Shown here in pieces: positions 16,664-26,061 of a stretch of DNA of 64,000 nt (position 1 is the first letter of the stretch; each line of letters begins with the position of its first letter). This stretch comes from Stenotrophomonas sp. SAU14A_NAIMI4_8 (lineage in GTDB: Bacteria > Pseudomonadota > Gammaproteobacteria > Xanthomonadales > Xanthomonadaceae): positions 2,211,680 through 2,275,679 of the forward strand of contig NZ_CP025999.1 of NCBI RefSeq assembly GCF_003086695.1, written 5' to 3'. The notes beneath the pieces were generated by a model, which ran no database searches, had not been told where the DNA came from, and was given only the letters and a program-made list of their open reading frames with translations. Position numbers and translations under genes: made by a program.

Positions 16664-18640
16664 ATGACCCTGCTGCCCCACCCGCTTGCTCTGGCGCTGA
16701 GCGCTACCCTGCTGTCCACCTTTGCCCCGGCCAATGCGCATGAACCGCCCGCCGCGCACGACGACCACCACGATGAGGCCGTGGAGCTGGATGCGGTGAT
16801 GGTGCAGTCAACCCGGTCAGGGCGTCGCGTTTCCGACGAGCCGATCCGGGTAGACGTGGTATCGCAGGAGGAGATCGAGGAAAAGCTGCTGATGTCGCCC
16901 GGCAACATCTCCATGCTGGTGGCCGAAACGGCGGGCGTGCGGGTGCAGAACACCTCGCCGGGCATGGGTGGATCAAACATCCGCATCCAGGGGCTGCGTG
17001 GCCGCTACACGCAGTTGCTGGCCGATGGATTGCCGCTGTACGGCGGTCAGTCATCGTCCATCGGACTGCTGCAGATTCCCCCGACCGACCTTGGCAGTGT
17101 CGAGATCATCAAGGGCAGTGCATCGGCCTTGTATGGCCCAGCAGCGTTGGGTGGCGTGGTGAACCTGATATCGCGCCGACCCAAGGAAACCGCCGAGGCC
17201 GAAATGCTGCTCAACGCCACCAGCCGTGGTGGGCAGGACGTGACGGGCTATGCCGGCGGGCCGCTGACCGACCACTGGGGCCTCTCGGTGGTGGGGGGTT
17301 ACCATCGCCAGGACCGCCAGGATCTGGACGGGGACGGCTGGGCCGACATTCCCGGCTACGAGCGTGCCACGATCCGGCCGCGGTTGTTCTGGGAATCGGA
17401 AAATGGCGCGCGTGCGATGGTGACAGCAGGTGCAACGCGCGAAAGCCGCTGGGGCGGAACCCTGCCCGGTCGCCTGGCGCCCGACGGGCAGCCTTTCGCG
17501 CTGACACAGCGCACGGAGCGCTACGACGCCGGGGCAGTGGTGGATGTTCCAGTGCGCGAGAGCGACCGGCTGCAGCTGCGCGCATCGGCCATGTCCACCC
17601 ATCACGACCACGGGTATGGCCCCTCGCAGGACAGCGACACCCATCAGACGGGTTTTGCGGAAGTGAGCTATGCGTCCGGCGTTGGCGCCACCAGTTGGCT
17701 GGCGGGCATCGCCGCCCAGCAGGACCGGTTCCGTTCTGACCGATATTCCCAGTTTGATTACCGATACACCGTACCTGCCCTGTTCGTGCAGGCCGAGCAC
17801 ACGCTGCGCGATGACCTTACGCTGTCCGGCAGTGCGCGCTGGGATGACCACAGTGCCTATGGCGGGCACTTCAGCCCCCGCCTGTCGCTGTTGTTCCGCC
17901 CTGACCCATGGACTCTGCGCGCCTCGGTTGGCAGGGGCTTCTACGCACCAACGCCTTTCGTCGAGCAGATCGAGGCAGCTGGCCTGTCACGGCTTGAGCC
18001 GCTCTCCGGACTTCGCGCGGAGATTGCTACGACCGGGTCCATCGATGCAGGGTACGTGCATGGCCCCTGGGAACTGAACCTCAGCGTGTTCGCGTCCAAC
18101 ATCGACCATGCGGTACGCCTGGTGGACGCTGCGACCGCCCCAGGTGAGCGCGTGCAGTTGGTCAATGTGGACGGCGTTACCCGCACCCGTGGCAGTGAAC
18201 TTCTGCTGCGCTACCGCTGGCGGGACGTTACGGTTACTGGAAGCTATGTCTACACCGATGCGCGCGAGCCCGGTGAAGCAGGCACCCGCCGGCGCCTGGT
18301 TTCACTCACCCCCCGGCACAGCGCAGGGCTGGTTGCCATGTGGGAGCAGCATGGCCGTGGCCGTGTGGGCCTGGAAGCCTACTACACCGGCATCCAGGCG
18401 CTTGATGACAATCCCTGGCGTCGGCGCAGCCGGCCGTATCTGGAAGTGGGTGCCCTGGGCGAGATTGTGCTGGGAAACATCAGCCTGTTCCTCAACCTGG
18501 AAAACATCCTCAACGTACGCCAGAGCGGCTACAACCCGATGCTGCGGCCTCGCCGCGCCAATGATGGCCAGTGGACGGTGGACGCATGGGCGCCGCTGGA
18601 AGGGTTCGTGGTCAATGGTGGTGTGAGGATGAAGTTCTAG
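16664..18640 (+). CDS. TonB-dependent outer-membrane receptor with His-rich N-terminus, MerR-linked
   Basis: 658 residues. A signal peptide (LALALSATLLSTFAPANA) leads to a metal-ligand-rich start, HEPPAAHDDHHDE. The plug domain follows (VELDAVMVQSTRSGRR as TonB-box area; NIRIQGLRGRYTQLLADGLPLYGG; VEIIKGSASALYGPAALGGVVNLISR), then the 22-strand barrel ending in Phe (NGGVRMKF). The His/Asp cluster recalls the zinc receptor ZnuD. Import receptors for zinc are normally repressed by Zur, yet this gene sits behind a MerR-type promoter that would be switched on by metal. Either the true substrate is a chelate or other compound made under metal stress, or the receptor has another role. Confidence 0.9.
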   Translation: MTLLPHPLALALSATLLSTFAPANAHEPPAAHDDHHDEAVELDAVMVQSTRSGRRVSDEPIRVDVVSQEEIEEKLLMSPGNISMLVAETAGVRVQNTSPGMGGSNIRIQGLRGRYTQLLADGLPLYGGQSSSIGLLQIPPTDLGSVEIIKGSASALYGPAALGGVVNLISRRPKETAEAEMLLNATSRGGQDVTGYAGGPLTDHWGLSVVGGYHRQDRQDLDGDGWADIPGYERATIRPRLFWESENGARAMVTAGATRESRWGGTLPGRLAPDGQPFALTQRTERYDAGAVVDVPVRESDRLQLRASAMSTHHDHGYGPSQDSDTHQTGFAEVSYASGVGATSWLAGIAAQQDRFRSDRYSQFDYRYTVPALFVQAEHTLRDDLTLSGSARWDDHSAYGGHFSPRLSLLFRPDPWTLRASVGRGFYAPTPFVEQIEAAGLSRLEPLSGLRAEIATTGSIDAGYVHGPWELNLSVFASNIDHAVRLVDAATAPGERVQLVNVDGVTRTRGSELLLRYRWRDVTVTGSYVYTDAREPGEAGTRRRLVSLTPRHSAGLVAMWEQHGRGRVGLEAYYTGIQALDDNPWRRRSRPYLEVGALGEIVLGNISLFLNLENILNVRQSGYNPMLRPRRANDGQWTVDAWAPLEGFVVNGGVRMKF

Positions 18641-18646
18641 GCCTTC

Positions 18647-18668
18647 AGTCGAGCAAGCTCGACTCTAC
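18647..18668 (-). repeat. SMAG/REP palindrome
   Basis: Exact copy between convergent genes. TAG of the GTAG head is the stop codon of the minus-strand gene ending at 18665. Confidence 0.92.
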
Positions 18669-19201
18669 GGGCGGGGCTGGTGGATGCGTGCTCGCACGGC
18701 TTCGATCAGCTCGGCCAGGTTGTCGTAGCGCGGCACACCATAGCGGTCGCCGGTGATGTCCAGGTTGCCCTTGCGCCAGAACCCTTCCGGCGCGGCAACC
18801 AGCAGCTTGCCGGAGCGCGCGTAAAGCCCGAATTCCAGCAAGGTGATCGGGCTCTGCGTGCCCGGGGCGAAATACATCAAAACAATGTCCGCCTTTTCCA
18901 GGGCGGCAAGCTCCCACTGCACCTGTTGGCGGAAGTTCGCGTCGCTGTCGCTCGGCTTCCACGCCGGATTCCAGTCTTCCCGCCGCGGGTTGAGCATCAG
19001 TACGCCGTCATCTGCCAGCGCCTGCTGCACCTGTGCCTGCCAATCGCCGGCCTTGCCCATCTCGATGCTGCCGGCCAGGAACACTGTCACGCGGCCATCC
19101 GATGGCGGGAGCGGCGCCGGTGAAGTCACCGTCTGCGAGGGCGACGCCCAGCAGGTCATGGGCACGATCAGGGACAACAGAAAGGCAAGTCGAAGTTTCA
19201 T
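18665..19201 (-). CDS. Exported nucleoside 2-deoxyribosyltransferase-like protein
   Basis: 178 residues. ATG at 19201 starts a signal peptide (MKLRLAFLLSLIVPMTCWAS). The mature part shows the deoxyribosyltransferase-like pattern VTVFLAGSIEMGKAGDWQAQ, LNPRREDW, QVQWELAALEKADIVLMYFAPGTQSPITLLEFGLYA, where the conserved Glu of LLEFG is the family's usual catalytic position. Known members are cytoplasmic and act on nucleosides; an exported copy is unusual. A longer frame upstream to 19423 has no signal-like or conserved sequence. The stop codon is part of the GTAG repeat. Role in the periplasm is unknown. Confidence 0.82.
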   Translation of the reverse strand: MKLRLAFLLSLIVPMTCWASPSQTVTSPAPLPPSDGRVTVFLAGSIEMGKAGDWQAQVQQALADDGVLMLNPRREDWNPAWKPSDSDANFRQQVQWELAALEKADIVLMYFAPGTQSPITLLEFGLYARSGKLLVAAPEGFWRKGNLDITGDRYGVPRYDNLAELIEAVRARIHQPRP

Positions 19202-19304
19202 GGGTAGGCGGTACGGACAGGCAGACGGCATTGTTGCATCTATTGATGACAGCCGAACCGGGTCGGGCGCCCTGCCCCATCCTTTGCCGCATCGAAATTG
19301 CCGG

Positions 19305-19769
19305 TTATTCGCTACCCGGGCCGCACACGGCCAGCCCGACCTTGACGCGTTCCAGCACCGGTAGGCTTCGATAGCTTTCCACCAGCGCGTTGTCTGCGAA
19401 CAGCCGCTCGGCCAGGCGTCCATAGGCTTCCAGGTCAGGCAGCAAGGCGATGAGGATCAACCCGCCGTTGCCGGTGACGTGGTAGCACTGCTGGATCTCG
19501 GGTGCGGCCAGGAAAGCATCCTTGACGGTGCGCACCACGCTGGACTGGTCGCTGACCAGGTGCACTTCTACTACGACCGTAACCAGCGCCCCGACCGCGC
19601 GCGGGTCAACCACCGCGATGTTCCTTTCGATCACGCCGGATTTCATCAGCGCCGCGACCCTGCGCTGTACCGCAGCGGGCGACAGGTTCACCCGCTCCGC
19701 AATCACGCGCTGTGGCGTCAGGTTGTCGTGCTGCAGAATCTGAAGAATGGCGAGGTCGAACTTGTTCAT
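19305..19769 (-). CDS. Lrp/AsnC-family regulator
   Basis: 154 residues. N-terminal HTH (LAILQILQHDNLTPQRVIAERVNLSPAAVQRRVAALMKSGVI) and the C-terminal ligand-binding AsnC domain (VTVVVEVHLVSDQ, IQQCYHVTGNGGLILIALLPDLEAYGRLAERLF). ATG at 19769 gives the normal Lrp N-terminus MNKFDLAILQ. It is divergent from the rhtA-like exporter across about 100 bases, the usual arrangement for an amino-acid-sensing regulator and its exporter. Confidence 0.93.
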   Translation of the reverse strand: MNKFDLAILQILQHDNLTPQRVIAERVNLSPAAVQRRVAALMKSGVIERNIAVVDPRAVGALVTVVVEVHLVSDQSSVVRTVKDAFLAAPEIQQCYHVTGNGGLILIALLPDLEAYGRLAERLFADNALVESYRSLPVLERVKVGLAVCGPGSE

Positions 19770-19868
19770 GTCGCACGCTCGTTTAGTGGATCTGGCAGAG
19801 TAATTTACTCGGGCTGCCTGGTGAAATGTGCGAAACAACCCGCGGGCGCGCGGCTAGCATGGCTTCCC

Positions 19869-20759
19869 ATGAAGAACGACCTTGCCCAGGCAGCTGCGGC
19901 CGCCGGAATCGGTGCCATCGCGCTCTCCCTAGTCAGCCAGAATGTCGGCGCGGCCTGCGCGAAGCACCTGTTCGGCGCCATTGGCGTGGAGGGCACCATC
20001 GCCCTGCGCATTGGCCTGTCGGCGCTGGTGCTCATGGTCCTGCAGCGCGCCTGGCGCCATCTGCCAGGTCGCGGCCAGTTCGGTGCAGTAGTGTTGTACG
20101 GCCTGATGCTGGGGGCCATGAACACCCTGATCTATCAGGGGTTCGCGCGAATTCCCATGGGCGTGGCGGTGGGAATCGAAGTTCTGGGCCCGTTGGCCGT
20201 CGGCGCCCTGGCGGGCCGCCGGCTGATGGATCTGCTGTGGTCGCTGCTGGCACTGGGTGCCCTGTTTCTGCTGCTGCCACTCGGCCAGGCCGCGCACGGC
20301 GCGTTGGATCCGATTGGCGTGCTGTGCGCGATCGGCGCGGCCGTTGCCTGGGGGCTGTACATCCTCGCCGGCAAGCGCGCTTCGCACCTGCAGGGCGTGA
20401 ATACGGTCGCCTGGGGCATGGTGGCGGCGTCAATGCTCGCCGTCCCCGTTGCCATCACCAGCGGCGACACCCGCTTTGCCTCCCCTGCCTTCCTCATTCC
20501 AGGGCTTGCTGTGGCCTGCCTGTCGGGCGTGCTGCCGTATGCGCTGGAAATGTGGGCGATGCGGCGGCTTTCTGTTTCTGCGCTTGGGGTGGTGCTGTCG
20601 GCAGCGCCGGCCGTTTCAGCGGTGGTGGGCTGGTTGCTGCTGAGGCAGCGCCTGAGTGCGATGCAAGCAGCGGCACTGGGGCTGATTGTGGTTGCAATGG
20701 CAGGGCATGCGCTTACGCGGTCGCGCAGAAGCAGAGCGCGGGTTGCGGCGACGAAGTGA
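19869..20759 (+). CDS. rhtA: RhtA-like threonine/homoserine exporter (EamA/DMT family)
   Basis: 296 residues, the length of E. coli RhtA, with ten membrane helices in two EamA repeats. Shared patterns include GGAS-type NVGAACAKHLF, GAMNTLIYQGFARIPMGVAVGIEVLGPLAVG, LFLLLPLGQ, WGLYILAGKRA and LPYALEMWAMRRL. RhtA exports threonine, homoserine and amino-acid analogues. The divergent Lrp-type gene at 19769 probably controls it. Confidence 0.88.
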   Translation: MKNDLAQAAAAAGIGAIALSLVSQNVGAACAKHLFGAIGVEGTIALRIGLSALVLMVLQRAWRHLPGRGQFGAVVLYGLMLGAMNTLIYQGFARIPMGVAVGIEVLGPLAVGALAGRRLMDLLWSLLALGALFLLLPLGQAAHGALDPIGVLCAIGAAVAWGLYILAGKRASHLQGVNTVAWGMVAASMLAVPVAITSGDTRFASPAFLIPGLAVACLSGVLPYALEMWAMRRLSVSALGVVLSAAPAVSAVVGWLLLRQRLSAMQAAALGLIVVAMAGHALTRSRRSRARVAATK

Positions 20760-20780
20760 CCGCGCGCGGCGTGAGATGTC

Positions 20781-20803
20781 TAGTCGAGCGGGCGCCTCGC
20801 TAC
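20781..20803 (-). repeat. Diverged SMAG/REP palindrome
   Basis: GTAGCGAGGCGCCCGCTCGA read on the minus strand: same GTAG head and outer arms, different stem centre. It lies 20 bases after rhtA. Confidence 0.65.
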
Positions 20804-20811
20804 TGGGTTGC

Positions 20812-20840
20812 TTGCACCATCGAGATTCATGCTGTATTAA
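20812..20840 (+). promoter_or_regulatory. Candidate promoter of the peptide operon
   Basis: TTGCAC (20812-20817), 17-base spacer, TATTAA (20835-20840), upstream of the first gene of the operon. The match to consensus is modest. Confidence 0.35.
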
Positions 20841-20874
20841 TCACACTCACTCGCACCGAAGGATCGGAACGCAG

Positions 20875-20946
20875 ATGAAGTCACGGATAGACCGGATGTT
20901 CTTCCCAGCTGCAGCACGCAGCCAACTCCATAGCGCCAATTACTGA
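20875..20946 (+). CDS. Possible 23-residue leader or small peptide
   Basis: ATG at 20875 encodes 23 residues starting MKSRIDRMFF and ending HSANY, between the candidate promoter and the ABC gene at 21042. Only GGAAC precedes it, a weak ribosome site. A small hairpin follows (CCACGC at 20957-20962 with GCGTGG at 20970-20975). It may be a regulatory leader, an unmodified peptide, or chance. Confidence 0.25.
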   Translation: MKSRIDRMFFPAAARSQLHSANY

Positions 20947-21041
20947 TTTATCGCGCCCACGCCCTGATCGCGTGGTCGTTGTGCTGTGCAGCAGTCCTGA
21001 GGTAAGCCGATCAAGCCAATCTCGTTGGGGATGCGTTTCCT

Positions 21042-21755
21042 ATGCTAGTGCTTCGCGACGTTAGTAAGCTGTATCGCACGGGAGGTGTGGAAACCACTGC
21101 GCTACGTGCATTCAATCTGCACGTGCACGCGGGTGATTTCATCAGCGTCACCGGGCCGTCTGGCTCGGGAAAATCCACGCTGCTGAACATCATGGGCCTG
21201 CTGGAACTGCCCAGTACAGGCGAATACCTGATCGATGGCGTGCCGTCGCAACGGCTCTCGGACCGCGAGCGTTCGCACCTGCGCAGCGAGAAATTCGGCT
21301 TCGTATTCCAGGGATTCAACCTGCTGCCGGACCTGTCGGTGTTCGACAACTGCGATATGCCGTTGCGCTATCGCCCGATGAGCGCCCGCGAGCGGCGTAC
21401 GCGTATCGAGGATGCGCTGGAGCGCGTCGGCCTTGCATCACGGATGCGCCATCTTCCTTCGCAGCTTTCCGGTGGCCAGCAACAGCGCGTCGCCATTGCC
21501 CGGGCGCTGGCCGGTTCGCCGCGCGTGCTGCTGGCCGATGAACCGACCGGCAATCTCGACAGCCAGATGAGCGAGGAAATCATGGCCATGCTGGAAGGCA
21601 TCAACCAGGCGGGCACTGCAGTGCTGCTGATCACCCATGACCGCGCACTGGCTGCGCGCGCAGACCGCAACATCCGCATTCTGGATGGCATCGCAAGCGA
21701 AATCCGCGCAGGCGATGCGGCCGATATCGCACTCGCCCCGTCCGAACTGGCATGA
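21042..21755 (+). CDS. ABC transporter ATPase (LolD/MacB type)
   Basis: 237 residues with all ATPase motifs: Walker A GPSGSGKST, Q-loop FVFQGFNLLPDL, signature LSGGQQQR, Walker B VLLADEPTGNLDS and H-loop LLITHDRALAARAD. PTGNLDS marks the LolD/MacB/FtsE class that drives mechanotransmission through FtsX-type permeases. It overlaps the first permease by four bases (ATGA). It is the first clear gene of the peptide operon. Within the cluster it may export the product or confer self-protection. Confidence 0.94.
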   Translation: MLVLRDVSKLYRTGGVETTALRAFNLHVHAGDFISVTGPSGSGKSTLLNIMGLLELPSTGEYLIDGVPSQRLSDRERSHLRSEKFGFVFQGFNLLPDLSVFDNCDMPLRYRPMSARERRTRIEDALERVGLASRMRHLPSQLSGGQQQRVAIARALAGSPRVLLADEPTGNLDSQMSEEIMAMLEGINQAGTAVLLITHDRALAARADRNIRILDGIASEIRAGDAADIALAPSELA

Positions 21756-23089
21756 CGATGCCGATGCTCCGCCCTGCCCTGTTCGGCTACTACCTGCGCA
21801 CCGCACTTGCCAGCCTTCGCCGCAACATCCTGTTGACCGCACTGATGATCGGCGCCATCGGCATGGGCATCGGTGCGGCCATGACCACCCTTACGGTGTT
21901 CAAGATCATCAGCAACGACCCACTGCCGGATCGCAGTGCGCGCGTGTTTCATCCGCGCCTGGATGCACAGGGCATGTCGGGTTACGTGCCCGGTGCAGAG
22001 CCGCACGACCTGCTGACCCGCTACGACGCCGAGCAGCTGCTGCGGGACAAGCGTGGCGTGCGGCAGGCCATGATGTACGCAGGCAATGCGGTCGTGCAGA
22101 GCGACGCCGCGGCCGACATGCCGTTCCGGCAGCGCATCCGTTACACCTCGGCTGATTTCTTCCCCATGTTCGCGGTGCCGATGCGCTATGGCCAGGCATG
22201 GAGCGCCAACGAGGATGCGGCCGAGGCTCGCGTGGTGGTACTGGGCAGCGCGCTCAACCAGCGCCTGTTCGGTGGTGCCAACAGTGTGGGCAAGCGCCTT
22301 CGCATCAACGATCAGGAATTCAGCGTGATCGGCGTGGCGGCGCCGTGGCACCCCCGGCCCACGTTCTACGACCTCAACCGTGACGGCGGGTTCGCCGAAC
22401 AAGAACAGCTGTTCATGCCATTCGCCACATCGCGTGCGCTGCGGATGGGCTTCGCCGGCAATCTCGACTGCTGGGGTCCGATCGACAAGGACACCGGGCA
22501 GCTCGGCCTGAACGCCCCCTGCGCATGGGTGCAGTACTGGGTGGAGCTGTCCAGTGCGCAGGACGCGGCCGACTACCGCACCTATCTGGAAAACTACTCA
22601 AGCCAGCAGCGCCAGCGTGGTCGTTTCGAGCGCCCGGTCAATGTCCGCCTGGACAACATCCCCCAGTGGCTTGACTACAAGCGCGTGGTGCCCAGCGATG
22701 TGCGGCTGCAGACCTGGCTCGCTTTCGGCTTCCTGTTCATCTGCCTGCTCAACACCACTGGCCTGTTGCTGGCCAAGTTCCTGCGCCGGTCGCCGGAGAT
22801 CGGCCTGCGCCGGGCGCTGGGTGCGCCGCGCAGTGCTGTGTTCCAGCAGTGCCTGGTCGAGGCAGGCCTGATCGGCATGGGCGGTGGGTTGCTGGGACTG
22901 CTGCTGGCCTGGTGCGGCCTGTGGCTGGTGCGCCAGCAGGCCGCCGGCTATGCCGCGCTGGCAGGAATGGATGCCAGCACCCTGCTTGGCACGTTGGCAC
23001 TGGCGCTGCTGGCCAGCCTTGCAGCGGCGGTGTTTCCCGCCTGGCGCGCGTGCCTGGTGGCACCGGCCAGCCAGTTGAAGAGTCTGTGA
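21752..23089 (+). CDS. FtsX/MacB-type ABC permease 1
   Basis: 445 residues. A first membrane helix (LLTALMIGAIGMGIGAAMTTLTVF) precedes a large periplasmic MacB-like core domain (residues about 50-300), then three C-terminal helices around SPEIGLRRALGAPRSAVFQQCLVEAGLIGMGGGLLGL, the FtsX domain signature. It is coupled to the ATPase gene by a four-base overlap and followed after four bases by a second permease, so the working transporter is likely a heterodimer. Confidence 0.92.
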   Translation: MTMPMLRPALFGYYLRTALASLRRNILLTALMIGAIGMGIGAAMTTLTVFKIISNDPLPDRSARVFHPRLDAQGMSGYVPGAEPHDLLTRYDAEQLLRDKRGVRQAMMYAGNAVVQSDAAADMPFRQRIRYTSADFFPMFAVPMRYGQAWSANEDAAEARVVVLGSALNQRLFGGANSVGKRLRINDQEFSVIGVAAPWHPRPTFYDLNRDGGFAEQEQLFMPFATSRALRMGFAGNLDCWGPIDKDTGQLGLNAPCAWVQYWVELSSAQDAADYRTYLENYSSQQRQRGRFERPVNVRLDNIPQWLDYKRVVPSDVRLQTWLAFGFLFICLLNTTGLLLAKFLRRSPEIGLRRALGAPRSAVFQQCLVEAGLIGMGGGLLGLLLAWCGLWLVRQQAAGYAALAGMDASTLLGTLALALLASLAAAVFPAWRACLVAPASQLKSL

Positions 23090-23093
23090 GCCC

Positions 23094-24326
23094 ATGACCG
23101 ATATCGCCCCCATCCTTGCGGCACTGCGCCGCCACAAGATCATTGCGTGCCTGGTGGTGCTTGAGATCGCCTTCACCTGTGCGGTCATCTGCAATGCCGG
23201 CTTCCTGATCGTCGAGCGCATCGAGCGCGTGCAGCGCCCCTCGGGCATGGCCGATGACATGCTGGTGCGGCTGCAGCTCAGTGCGGCCAAACGTGGCGAT
23301 CAGGACGCCCTTGCACAGACGCGCACCGATCTGGCCGCGTTGCGCGCGATCCCCGGCGTTCAGTCGGCAACGGTGATCAGCCAGATTCCCTTCGGCGACT
23401 CTTCTTCGAACAGCGGCGTGAATCTGCGCCAGGACCAGGAAACGCCAACCCTGGATGCATCGGTCTATCTGGCCGGCCCCGATGCGCTGCCCACGCTTGG
23501 GCTGACCTTGGTGGGTGGTCGGGACTTCACCGCCCACGATTACATCGACTGGGTGCCCGGCACCAACCCGGGGGAACTGAATATTCCCGCGGCGATCATC
23601 ACCCAGGCCATGGCCGAGCGCTTGTTCCCGGGTGAAAGCGCGGTGGGCAGGCAGTTCTACAGCTGGGGTGGCGAGCCGACGCGGGTGGTGGGGGTCGTGC
23701 AACGGCTTACCCGCCCCAGCGAAACCGATGATCCCAGCGACATGGACTACTCGATGCTGTTCCCGGTTGCAGTTCCCTATACCAGCGGCGCCAACTACCT
23801 GCTGCGTGTGGCGCCCGGGCAACGCGAGACCGTGCTGGAGCAAGCGACGGCAGTACTGCGCCAAAGCGGGCCGCCGCGCATCCTGGGGGTGAACAACGGC
23901 ACGATCGAGGCCCTGCGCGACCGTTACTACCGCAATGACAAGGCCATGGCGGGGCTGTTGGCGCTGATCTGCGTCCTGCTGCTGGCCATCACCGCCACGG
24001 GCATCATCGGGCTGGCCAGCTTCTGGGTGCAGCAGCGCACACGGTCGATCGGTATCCGCCGCGCACTGGGCGCAACGCGGCTGCAGATCCTGCGCTACTT
24101 CCAGACCGAGAACCTGCTGCTGACGCTGCTGGGCTCGCTGTCCGGCGCCATGCTGGCGGTGGCGCTGAACCTGCTGCTGATGCAGTTCTACGAGGTTCCC
24201 CGGCTCCCGCTGGGCTACCTGCTGCTGGGCCTTGCCGTGCTGGTGCCGCTGGGCCAGCTCGCCATTCTCCACCCCGCCCTGAAGGCCACGCGGGTGGCAC
24301 CGGCCACCGCCACCCGCAGCGCCTGA
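23094..24326 (+). CDS. FtsX/MacB-type ABC permease 2
   Basis: 410 residues, same layout as the preceding gene: N-terminal helix (IIACLVVLEIAFTCAVICNAGFLIV), a periplasmic MacB-like domain, and C-terminal helices with TRSIGIRRALGATRLQILRYFQTENLLLTLLGSLSGAMLAV. With the ATPase at 21042 and permease 1 it completes a heterodimeric MacB-like transporter. No membrane-fusion protein gene lies beside these three. It is followed by 160 bases before the precursor gene. Confidence 0.92.
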   Translation: MTDIAPILAALRRHKIIACLVVLEIAFTCAVICNAGFLIVERIERVQRPSGMADDMLVRLQLSAAKRGDQDALAQTRTDLAALRAIPGVQSATVISQIPFGDSSSNSGVNLRQDQETPTLDASVYLAGPDALPTLGLTLVGGRDFTAHDYIDWVPGTNPGELNIPAAIITQAMAERLFPGESAVGRQFYSWGGEPTRVVGVVQRLTRPSETDDPSDMDYSMLFPVAVPYTSGANYLLRVAPGQRETVLEQATAVLRQSGPPRILGVNNGTIEALRDRYYRNDKAMAGLLALICVLLLAITATGIIGLASFWVQQRTRSIGIRRALGATRLQILRYFQTENLLLTLLGSLSGAMLAVALNLLLMQFYEVPRLPLGYLLLGLAVLVPLGQLAILHPALKATRVAPATATRSA

Positions 24327-24487
24327 ACTCGGATTCCGCCCGTGCCGCAGCCGCGGCATGTGGCGACAACGCGCACGCACCGGGTGCATCTGCCCGGTTG
24401 CTGCGAAAGGTCGGCGCAGGATAAGCCGGCACGAAGGAAGTAGAAGGAATGAGAAGTTCCAATCAACGTCAAGACAATGGAGGTTTC

Positions 24488-24700
24488 ATGGATAGCAAGC
24501 TCAAAGGGTTGGCCGATCGTCTGAAGTCCCGGATCGACGGTGCTGCAACGCCCTTGGTTGGTGCCAGCGACATGACGGATCTGATCGACGCCCATCTGGA
24601 CCTGGTCAGCGCCGCCCACGGCTCGGGTCATACCTCGGGTCACAAGTCCGGCCATGCTTCGGCCGGCACGGGTGACAGCGAGGTGGAGATCAAGGGCTGA
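24488..24700 (+). CDS. RiPP precursor peptide with tandem H-x-S-[GA] core
   Basis: 70 residues from ATG 24488, behind a clear GGAGG. Residues 1-43 look like a leader: charged helix MDSKLKGLADRLKSRIDG, then DLIDAHLDLVSAA. The positions before Ala42-Ala43 fit the double-glycine leader pattern (Leu at -12, Leu at -7, Val at -4), with AA instead of GG. The predicted core starts at His44 and reads HGSGHTSGHKSGHASAG: four tandem H-x-S-[GA] units with His at 44, 48, 52 and 56, then an acidic tail ending EVEIKG. The neighbours are a radical SAM maturase, a HExxH enzyme and a C39 exporter, the expected machinery for a modified exported peptide. It resembles in concept the F-x-S and H-x-S precursor families but has a four-residue period. 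Not known to me by name. Confidence 0.8.
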   Translation: MDSKLKGLADRLKSRIDGAATPLVGASDMTDLIDAHLDLVSAAHGSGHTSGHKSGHASAGTGDSEVEIKG

Positions 24701-24720
24701 TTTCAGTTGGTCTGACGTCT

Positions 24721-24746
24721 GGGCACCGGCGGTTTCGCCGGTGCCC
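24721..24746 (+). terminator. Hairpin between precursor and maturase genes
   Basis: Perfect 11-base stem (GGGCACCGGCG / CGCCGGTGCCC) with a GTTT loop, 20 bases after the precursor stop and 75 before the radical SAM start. There is no long T tract, so it is probably a partial terminator or mRNA-stabilising stem that lets the precursor be made in excess over the enzymes. Confidence 0.75.
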
Positions 24747-24820
24747 TCTCACCCGCAGCGCGCTCATGACAGGCCAGTACGGACGGCCTGATCCACAGCG
24801 CAGCCACAGGAAGTGCGCGA

Positions 24821-26044
<1,224 letters not shown>

Positions 26045-26061
26045 CTCTGCGGAGATACTCG

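Noticed and set aside
18702..19423. Long start (19423) for the deoxyribosyltransferase-like gene
   Set aside because: The added 74 residues are unlike protein of this family and would bury the signal peptide that starts at 19201.
20875..20946. Second RiPP precursor before the ABC genes
   Set aside because: Weak ribosome site, no leader-like pattern and no H-x-S-G repeat; kept only as a low-confidence small ORF.
22749..24389. Minus-strand frame of 546 codons across the permease genes
   Set aside because: His/Gln/Arg-rich shadow of the two FtsX permeases; no domain, no ribosome site.
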